Assembly: GCA_023078685.1 (NCBI GenBank)
Contig: JALGAS010000003.1
Span: 4,402,001 to 4,466,000, forward strand
Direction of reading: 5' to 3'
DNA length: 64,000 nucleotides
From: Neopestalotiopsis rosae
Taxonomy: Eukaryota > Ascomycota > Sordariomycetes > Amphisphaeriales > Sporocadaceae
Shown: piece after piece, positions 55,841 to 64,000 of the stretch
Layout of the letters: every line of letters begins with the position of its first letter
Position numbering within the stretch: position 1 is the first letter of the stretch
The notes under the pieces: model-generated
The model's database searches: none
Told to the model about the DNA's origin: nothing
What the model saw: the letters and a program-made list of their open reading frames with translations, nothing else
Program-made: the position numbers and the translations under genes

Positions 55841-58094
55841 TTATGCGAGCCGAATTCTCCGCTTTTTTCGTGTAATGTGGTCAAAGGTTTGCCCATAGAA
55901 CAGATTTACAACCAGTAATGTTTTCCTGTACATTACTTGGCCAACTTCTTCTAGTGCTAGCAGATATACCGTTTCTCTCTGCATATCACGTCCCTTGATC
56001 CTCTCGGATACTCTTTGAATGATCAAGCAGTGGTAAGAGCCGGTCTTCAGAGTGTTGTTGTGCTTGTGGTCTCCTTCTTTCACTGTCCCGATAGACTCAT
56101 CCTGCCCTGGGGCAAAAAGCTCACTCAAAGGTTCAGTGCGGATGTCAATATCGACGCACCAGCCCCCCACGTCAATATAGTTGTTGTCGCAGCCAAGGTA
56201 TACCAACTCTAGATCCTTGGTCGTATTGGACGGGTGTTCCTGGCCGGTAGTGTCGATCAGCTTCTCCGAATACATGGCTGTTCCCTCCCAACCCGTCCAG
56301 CTCCAACTCGGGAACTCTAGCCGACGTTTGGGCTTTGCGTCCCTCGAGTGCATCCAGCCCAACGAAAAGGCATGACTACGTAGCGGAAGACCATGTACAA
56401 AGCCCTCCGGAAACAAGTCATCTCCTAGAAGCGATAGAACGCCTCGAAAAGCGTTGAGCGAATCGCCTTCGTTTGTCATGCGGCGACTGGTGTAGGCTTG
56501 CAATTGTCCACTGAAATAGTACATTCGCTTCTGGGGATCCGCCTTTGGCATCGGTTGATCGGCCTTCAATATTATAGGCAATGATTAGTCCCAAGTCGCC
56601 AACGGGGTTCACACAGTCAAACCTACAATGCTAGGAGAGTTTATATCTCGTACTGGGCTATTTTTCAGCGTCTTAGTGTCCATGCTTTCGTCTACATCGA
56701 AAACACGGCAACGGAACGCTACGAGACTTTGTGTAAAAGTGAGCACTCGTCGAGAGAGCAGTTCTTCTTGGTACGTCCAAGCGCGACTCGAGTATGTCGC
56801 CGCCTCTTGTTCCAGAGTCAAATGCTGTGGACCGGTAAATATTGTGCAGTCATCGATGTTCTCCTTCACTTGAGTCAAGCGCGGAGTAGAAATACCGGGA
56901 AGACCCGCATCCGCGTGTTTGCCCACCAATGCAACGATGGTCACTGTCGCGCAGCCGTATATTGACGACATCATGTCTAGCTGTTTAATTTTTTCTCTTT
57001 TCTGAGCTTCGGTGGGATTCGGTGACTGATCAATGCACAATGCGTCAACCTGGGGGATGGATTAGCATGACTTGGCATGGTTTGAGGGGCCAGCATACCC
57101 ATAAGTATCTTCTACCCAAAGCTTTGGTCACCGTGATGGCGTCTTCGATTGTTTGTGGGAGGCATCTGTTCTCCAGCGCTCCAGGCAGGGGATGCACACC
57201 TCCCCAGACGTAGCTCAATGCGATATAGTCACAATTTCGTGGGCAAGGGACAACCTTGCGATCAAAAACGTCGAGCATGCGAGTCGTGTAAAGTTCTTCA
57301 GGCTGGTCAATGTGGCAATGGCTGCCATGGTTCGATATGCAGTAATTAAGGGGTAGACTGAGCATGGAAAGATTAGGTGTACTCTTGATTGGCTGCTGCA
57401 AGCCGTACAACGCTCGACCAAGAGGAGCGGGGCCAGATGCCATGGATATCGTAGGCCCGGTTGAGCGTGGTCCTCTCTGGAAAGCGGGATCTCCCACAAG
57501 AACGCTATTGATTACACTCGTGAAGAGTCCGAGCATGACAACGTGCTCTTCCTTTTCATCCTCAGCAAGCGCTTCCCAGCCATATGTTCGTAGGTACGAG
57601 CGGCAAGGTTCAAGATAAAGGTCAGGCTCCCCAGTGTGCGGTACGCGGGCTGCTTTTGTTCCGCCGCCATCGTACTGCCCAGGTGCATGACATCTTGGCA
57701 GGATGCAGTAGAGCACTCGACAATAAGGGCAGTATGGACTCAGAACAAGACTCGAAGGTTGACCGAGCCTGATTCGGTACTGCGCGAATTCGAATTCTTC
57801 GTTGTGCGCTCTTGCACTTCGACGTTGAATCGGATCCAATGGTCGGGAATCCTTCAAGGCTTTGAGAAAGTTGTGCCGAGAACATCGCTCACACAAGGCA
57901 CTGGGTTTTGCTTGAAGTCTTTTGATCAGCTCGGCATCCTCGGGCAAGAGACCAGAAGCCGGAATATCTGCGTCAACAGCTTTGCTAACCACAGTCTGTG
58001 GCAGTCCTTGTGCGTATTGACAGGGTTCGCTGCTGGTCTCCACGGTGCGACAATAAATACACAATCTGTGCACAGATTCTGAGCGAGACATCAT
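55841..58094 (-). CDS. HET-domain protein with Cys-rich N-terminus
   Basis: Exons 58094-57099, 57049-56627 and 56563-55841 (all phase 0; introns of 49 and 63 nt) give 713 residues. The N-terminus carries Cys pairs (CIYCRTVE, CERCSRHNF, YCPYCRVLYC) that may form a zinc-binding module. The HET domain has CDYIALSYVWGG (about 291), RYLWVDALCIDQ (about 329, across intron 1) and SSRAWTYQEELLSRRVLTFT (about 421). The last exon contains FPSWSWTGWEG, typical of this family. The chain appears complete. The promoter contains a tandem TTAGGCA element. It is the first of three same-strand genes with the P450 and regulator to its right, but spacing and separate promoters give no operon-like link. Confidence 0.87.
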
Positions 58095-58539
58095 TAAACC
58101 ATGTGTTGTTCGTGGTCACGTTCAGTTGTATTCTCTTATGAGCTTGCTAATCATACGCTTAGGCAACATCTTTAGGCACCAACGCCCGGCGAGTACGTTT
58201 AGGCATTAACGCCAGGGCGGATACCAGCATTCACAAATGGATGTATCTTCGGCAAGTTCTAGCAATTGCGATTTAATGTCGAGTCGAAGGTCGCTACTCA
58301 AAAATGGGATATACTTCCAAAGCGGAGGTTACTTATCGATAGCACTGCATTGAGGAAACATATGTTTTTGAAAACTTCTTTTTCGTGGGTATGTACACTA
58401 ATAAATGTAAAGTATGAAATAATTTGCTATCAATTGGATCTGGGTATCGAAGCCATGCGACGAGTCCCAATCCCACAAAGCCTCCATTCTATCGTCATGT
58501 AAAACGTCAACACGAACAAAAGCCCCAGACATCCACCTC
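58095..58539. promoter_or_regulatory. Promoter region of the minus-strand HET gene
   Basis: 445 bases between the HET start (58094) and the 3' end of the P450 (58540). Besides the TTAGGCA repeats I see nothing else of note. Confidence 0.4.
58159..58219. repeat. Tandem TTAGGCA-type repeats upstream of a HET gene
   Basis: TTAGGCA occurs at 58159, 58172 and 58199. The last two copies extend to TTAGGCACCAACGCC and TTAGGCATTAACGCC (13 of 15 bases equal, 27-base period). The last copy contains GGCATTAACGCC, a near-palindrome with one mismatch. The block lies 65-125 bases upstream of the HET start codon, so it could be a regulatory site. The role is inferred from position. Confidence 0.4.
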
Positions 58540-60347
58540 TCATTCACCAAGCGGCTTCAACTTGATATACAGTCCATGCGCCGGCTTGATGGTAATGACA
58601 CCCCTCGGGAGAATCTTAGCCTCATCCATGGCCAACTCCCAGGAAAAGGCGCGAATCATGGACGCCAACAGACATCGCATCTCGGCCTTGGCAAAACCCT
58701 GACCGATGCAGCTCCGGGGGCCGTGCAAAAAGGTCAAGAACTCATAGTTGCTCTGAGCGCCGCCGTTGGAGTTGGGCTTACCCGTCTCCGGGTTGATCCA
58801 GCGCTCCGGGCGGAACTCGCCCGCCTCGGCGCCCCAGACCTCGGGCGACCGGTTCATCTGCCACATGGACAGGATGAGCGTGACGCCCTTGGGGATGAGC
58901 TGCTGCCCGCCGATGTTGGTGTCGCGGACGGCCTGGCGCATGGTAATGGGGACCGTTGGGTACAGGCGAAGCGTCTCGTTCATGACGCCGTTGAGGTAAG
59001 GGAGTGGCTCGAGGAGGGAGCCCAGGTCCGTCGTCTGGCCGTCGGCGTCTACTTCTTGGCCCTTGAAAGCCTCGCACACTTCGTCGCGCAGCTTTTTCTG
59101 CAGGTCCTGGTGCTTGGCTAGGAGATAGCATGCCCAGGTGAAGGCTGACGATGTGGTTTCGTGTCTAAAGTTCAGGTCAGTTCATAGTCCTCTCCCAGTT
59201 GGGGTTTGTGGGTTTAATTTTACGTACCCGGCCGCCAGGAAGGTCAAGAGCTGATCTTTGAGCTCACTATCTGTAAAGTTACCCGACTTGATCAAAAGAG
59301 ACAAGACATCGAAATTGCCATCTTTCGACTGCTCAATCATTGTCTTCTTTTGTTTCATCATTGGGATACAAATCTCGTTGAGTCGTCGCGAGAGATAATC
59401 GAACAAGTTGTTCATCTTCCAAGGCAACAATTTTATAAAACGAATGCCAAGGGCAAAGGAGGCCGCAGAGAAGAGAAGCTTCTCCGTCGCGGGCTCGAGC
59501 AGTTCCTCGTATACATCGAGAAGAGGGTCCGTGGACCGCCTCAGCATATTGAACTCGCGTCCCAGGCCGGCCACACCAATGATGTCAAGCGTCGCCTTGC
59601 TGGCCCAGGGCGACACCTCGATGATGTGAGGATCCTGGCCCTTTTCCGAAGCGACGCCAGAGACCTCCTCCTGGATGAGACTGGTCATGAGCATGGCCTT
59701 TTCCCACATGACCGGGTACAGGTCCTTGATGTGGCGGAAGCTGAAGGCGGGCATGGTGCTCTTGCGCAGGAACTTGTGCTGGTCGCCCTCGACCACGATG
59801 AGGCCATCGCCGAGGATGTAGCGCAGAAAGCCGCTGATGTTGGGCGGCTTGACAAAGTCGTAGGCCTTGTGCACGAGCACGTCCGCCAGCAGTCGCGGCT
59901 TGGCCACGAGGATGTGGCTATCCAATGTGGTCAGGCTCAAGAGTTCCTCGCCTGGATACTTCTTGATGATGTCGAGAAATAAATCACCAGGCGGCCTATC
60001 GACTACTAGTAGAGAGCGATGGGCTGCGCTGATTACAGACTGCGAAACGATCATGTCAGCTCTTGTATCCTTGCATGAATCTTGCGATGAGGCATTCAAC
60101 TCACCCTTGGTCCTGGAAGATGTCGCAAAGGACTCAGCAGTTTGGGATATAGTAATCCCCAAAAGAACAGTGCGAACACATAGTTGACTGCAAAAACAAC
60201 AGCGACAATGCCTATGTGGTTGTTTGCGTCGAATTGTGGGAAAATCTCAGTGATGCGATTTCCAAGAAACTTGATAACTACTAGCGACTCGAAGGTTGCT
60301 GCTAGAGTAAGGTTTGGCAGAGTGAATATCCGCGCGAAGAACGACAT
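58540..60347 (-). CDS. Cytochrome P450 monooxygenase, apparently intact
   Basis: Exons 60347-60105, 60039-59228 and 59164-58540 (phases 0 and 2) give 559 residues. The N-terminus has two hydrophobic segments (around IGIVAVVFAVNYVFALFFWG) and the proline hinge RHLPGPR, as in microsomal P450s. Key motifs are all present: FLRKSTMPAFS (C-helix), I-helix LLTFLAAGHETTSSAFTW, K-helix NETLRLYP (E-x-x-R), FRPERWINPE and heme loop FLHGPRSCIGQGFA with the thiolate Cys. It is therefore a complete heme-thiolate oxygenase needing a P450 reductase. The family and substrate are not assigned. A start in the upstream non-ATG frame is rejected; ATG 60347 precedes MSFFARIF. It lies between a HET gene and a Zn2Cys6 regulator on the same strand. 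Confidence 0.9.
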
Positions 60348-61662
60348 GTTGAGCGGACTTGGTAGATTCCGTGTTGTAGGATGGACAATCCACAAGGTTG
60401 ATAAGACAGAGTAGATATAGCGACAACCGCGACTTTTGTGATCTGACGATGGTCGCAAAGTAATATCCTTGACGTTGCGAGTATCGTAGTCATGCACTAG
60501 TCCCGAGGAATTGGCAATCGCAGCTGCCTATTTTCCGCTGTCCATCAGGTGTATACTCATCCTTCTGACGTTGAACCGGACTGGCTATACTGACATGTGC
60601 TTGTGTCTTTACAGTCTTTGTCGGCTATTGGAAGTGCTCTCAACCCGAACACGGCTGGAGAAGAGCGGATACTCAGACTACAGCGGACACCTTAGCATCC
60701 GGCTTTCTTTTGGCAGTTGCTGATCGTTCTTGGCAGCGTCCCCAGATCAGATCTCGTTTGAGCTATGCACTACTCTCCATACTGACGTTTCCGGTGCATC
60801 TTGAATCTGAACCCAGCCGCGGCTCGTTGTCAGATCGCAAACTAAGCTTCTCCTGGCTCAAGAAGGCTCAGTTCGGCAGTCATGCCTGGCGCTCATGTGG
60901 AGAACCTTGTCTAGATTGTAGCTCTGTGAGTGTTGCGCAAAGTTCGGGGATCGCTTTGGGAAGATCTGCCATGAGCTAGTATGTTTTCAACGTCTGATGT
61001 ATCTTTTGGAGTTGACGTGTATCTGGTACATTCAAGACAGGGGGAACCCCTTGGGTGTGGGGTACCCAAAAGCGCCTGCCATCAAAATAGGCTTAGTTTG
61101 CGAGATTAGCATTGATTTCTCAACGCATGTCTATGTACAAGAACTGACGGAGTCGAACTACGTAATGTCGCTAGTCAATGAAGATCCGAACAACTTGAAT
61201 TGATTCAACCTGAATGAGGCTCCAAGAGTATCTGAGTGGCGTTCAGCTGATCAAAGCCGTTTGGGAATCCCTTCATCTCAAGTCCTGAACTACCCCACAG
61301 TCCGTCGACATCTTTCCCCGCGTTTTCGGGCACCATTAACAATCCACTATACAGTAAATAGCCTCGCAATCCAGACTGAAACGGCTCCCGGCTTGCGGCC
61401 TACATGGGCGCGGGGTTTGGCACCAAAAAGATCATACTCTGACACGTGGTGCTAGTAAATGATGACTAAGAAGGCGCAAGAATTTGACGACAAGCGCTTG
61501 AACACAGTCAGGATAGCTGTTGGCCTGGTGAGAATACACGGTGATATGCATTAGGCAAGACATGCAAGTGTGGGAACGTTGCAACTCCATCAGTCAGAGA
61601 ACGTGCAAGATTGGGTTGTATCTGGGCTTCACAATCATATAACAGTTCTGGTTGTAACAAAG
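60348..61662. other. Intergenic region (1.3 kb)
   Basis: Contains the P450 promoter and the 3' flank of the regulator. No gene or RNA is recognised. Confidence 0.4.
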
Positions 61663-63509
61663 CTAGATCATTACATAATATGATGTGTCCGGAGGAGTAC
61701 TATCACCAATCTCAAAGGATCCCCCAGGATGTCTCACAGTGTTGAACCCAGTCTGCTCCCACGACACAGCCGACCGCACCCCGATGCCTAGATTCAAACG
61801 ATCCAGTATTTGGCGGCTATATGCTCTTTGCTGTTCCGTAGCGTACGAACAATATGTGACTAGCCTCATTGGCTGCAAGATGATAAGCGCGGGAGCTCCT
61901 TCATACGGCAAAGAGACTGCCCTTCCATCAGAATCCACATCGCCTAACGCGAAAGGCACCAATGATACCATATCATCAATGGTAGAGCGAGTATTTTGCT
62001 CGAGAAAGGACACAAGCTCGGCCCCCACGGCAGACGTGTTACCAACATCTTCGGTACCATTCAGGCTGATGGCGCGCTGGCAGTATTCCAAAATGCTCAG
62101 CAACAAGACAAGCCGCGCCGTTCTGACTAATATGATGGTGCACGCTGTTTCAGGGTCGAAGAAGGTCCCACTGGTCGCGACCTCACCTAGTGCAGGTGGT
62201 GCACCGCGGCTCTCAAATATCTGCTTCCAATATGATTCGGCCTCGGCATCCCAGCTGTCGAACTCATCGAGTGCTTTGAAACACTCGAAAAGAATTGAAG
62301 ACTCGTGCTCGGTATTGTCATGCTGATCGCTTGGTTGGCAGTTGACCTCCCCTTGTCCCTGAAGCGCACTGGGAACCTCCTCGCACCTCATCAGACTGTG
62401 CCGAAGAGAAACGCTTCTGGTCATGAGTGACATGGCGCGCATCATCGGGTCGAACACGCTCAGCGACGCGACTAGACTGCCGGGATCACCGTACCTGTCG
62501 TCTCCTCTCAGGAATGAGTATACTTGCTGGAAGACTATTAGTCCACGCTACATTCACGAATAATCTGTGAAGCTCACTAGTTTAATCAGAGCCAACATGA
62601 ATAATTCAAAGCCTCTGTTGGTGCAAAGCTGTTCCATGCCTCTTCTCTCCAAGAGATAGTACAGACCCGGTGCATGCTCACACGGATCGCCCCAGTCCTC
62701 TCCACTGATGTCCTGCAACGATGTTTAGTAATTGATGGATGCAAGTTCTATCAAAGCACTGGTGCCAAATACCTTGAACAAGCACAGCAGTAGTACTGAA
62801 GCGAGGACTCTATCATCGGTGACATCAGCTTCGTTTTGAATCCGATTGCGCAATGCCACGACGGTGCGCCCATAGTTCTGATAAGATTGCAGGCGGAAGG
62901 TGTTGCCGCCAAACTGATTGAACGCCGCCATCTGGGCGACGGCGAGGGTCGCGAGTTCCAAGATACCATGGTCATGAGGGCTGTACAGGCTCGGAAGGAA
63001 GCTCAGATGGCCGGGGAAGCTGTCTTTTGCCTCTCCTGGCGTGACAAAGCGACGGATAAAGTAGCAAAGTGACACCTCATCGTACGAGATGGGGAGCGAT
63101 GGCGCAAGCGACGCCGCCGTCCCGCGGTCTTTGACAACTACATCAGTGGCATCTTTTTGCTGAGAACCAGACTGCCGCCGAGGTTTCCGCGCACCGCCAA
63201 GTTCCTCTTTTGGCGGCGTTGCAGCATTGGAGCTGGTGGTATGTATGCGAAACTGGAACTGATCGCTGTAGCCAGGACACGGCTTGCCATAGAGATAACA
63301 GCGTCTGCACGACGGCCTAGTCTCGTCGCACTGCACCCGTTAGCAGCCAAGCTCACTCGTGTGAAATTCTTGTGTGTTCAGCTTATCATGGCGAAAACGG
63401 CCTTTGACATCGCTCTAGCAATGCATGTCCTGAAGAAGCAATGACCGACCTTGATCTTGCGCTGGCGACAGCGCTGACACCCAGTGCTATACCGTCCCGG
63501 GAAGACCAT
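61663..63509 (-). CDS. Zn2Cys6 fungal-type transcription factor
   Basis: Exons 63509-63450, 63330-62773, 62712-62578 and 62526-61663 (all phase 0) give 538 residues. The zinc cluster C-x2-C-x6-C-x6-C-x2-C-x6-C starts at about residue 11 (GCQRCRQRKIK, then CDETRPSCRRCYLYGKPC). It is split by the first intron, which leaves a 20-residue first exon that is easily missed. A Ser/Lys-rich linker (about 45-85) precedes a helical regulatory domain (SYDEVSLCYFIRRFV, then ATLAVAQMAAFNQFGG, then FELFMLALIKLQVYSFLRG), as in the DUF3468-like fungal-specific region. It should bind CGG-type half sites in the nucleus. Regulation of the adjacent P450 is possible but unproven. Confidence 0.88.
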
Positions 63510-64000
63510 TGCCGACAGCTATAATGGTACTAGGTTTAGTTGAGTAAAGTGGAGATAACGTGCATAGTCGCAATTATTCCGTGTGAGAGAAGGATCCGAT
63601 TATGTGAACAATAGCTCAGAATGGATTATTGATTGGTATTAGGATGAGGTTTTTTTCTGGCCGATAGGGAAGGATTCTCGGAGTAATGACAGAATTAAGA
63701 AACATGTGCGAAGAAAGCGACGTGGATTCGGTGGAAAGCTCGAAATCCGAAAATCTGGGGAGGCGGAGAGGGCGGGCCTCAGCGCTACATTTGATTGACC
63801 CAAGGCTGCTAAGCTAACCTTAGCTACCCCTGACAGAGTCACTGCCGCGTTCTCCAGGGCGTGGGGGTGGCCCTAACCCGTCAAAGTTTAGCTTGCGAGA
63901 AGCGAGAAGCTATAACCAGGTCATATGCCAACTACTTTTGACGAGCGAAAGCCGAGGTTTGCTCCCCGCCGCCGAATGCATCACCAGCAGAAACTCGTCC
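63510..64000. other. Right edge, upstream of the regulator
   Basis: About 490 bases of promoter or intergenic DNA to the window end. No gene start or RNA is recognised. Confidence 0.4.

Noticed and set aside
1..64000. CRISPR arrays, IS elements, intact transposons, operons
   Set aside because: None seen. The sequence is fungal nuclear DNA with spliced genes, and no terminal inverted repeats or reverse-transcriptase/transposase frames were recognised.

Overview
The window reads as nuclear DNA of a filamentous ascomycete, most likely a Sordariomycete and possibly Hypocreales. This rests on short 50-100 nt introns with GTAAGT/GTGAGT-type donors and CTGAC/CTAAT-like branch sites, on gene families restricted to or expanded in Pezizomycotina (HET-domain proteins, STAND N-terminal/ankyrin proteins, Zn2Cys6 regulators, many P450s), and on clear fungal orthologues of housekeeping genes. 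I cannot name the species. All assignments come from reading the sequence; no database was searched.

Region 1 (1 to about 36 kb) is a conserved core block. In order it holds the 5' part of an ERG26-like sterol dehydrogenase (minus), an E2-like protein with two UBC folds (plus), a low-complexity nuclear-type protein (minus), a secreted and probably GPI-anchored carboxylesterase (plus), a disordered fungal protein (plus), a membrane alpha/beta-hydrolase-like protein without a nucleophilic serine (minus), the clamp-loader subunit RFC2 (plus), a coiled-coil protein (minus), the intronless spliceosomal helicase BRR2 (plus), a PWWP chromatin protein (plus) and the p97/Cdc48 cofactor NPL4 (plus).

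Region 2 (about 36 to 64 kb) looks accessory. It holds a small secreted protein, a six-exon STAND-N/ankyrin protein without a NACHT domain, three HET-domain genes, a methyltransferase gene with an in-frame stop, a P450 gene that cannot be spliced into one frame, a secreted FAD oxidase of the berberine-bridge/AA7 type, an apparently intact P450, and a Zn2Cys6 regulator. The last three minus-strand genes (HET, P450, regulator) form a same-strand run. The mix of self/non-self recognition families, orphan oxidative enzymes and decayed genes suggests a fast-evolving island next to a stable core. That is an inference from gene content, not a demonstrated system.

Exon coordinates below were set by hand from splice consensus and reading phase. 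In every multi-exon model given as intact the phases close. In two genes (42.2-43.1 kb and 47.5-49.3 kb) they do not, and those are flagged as probable pseudogenes or sequence errors.
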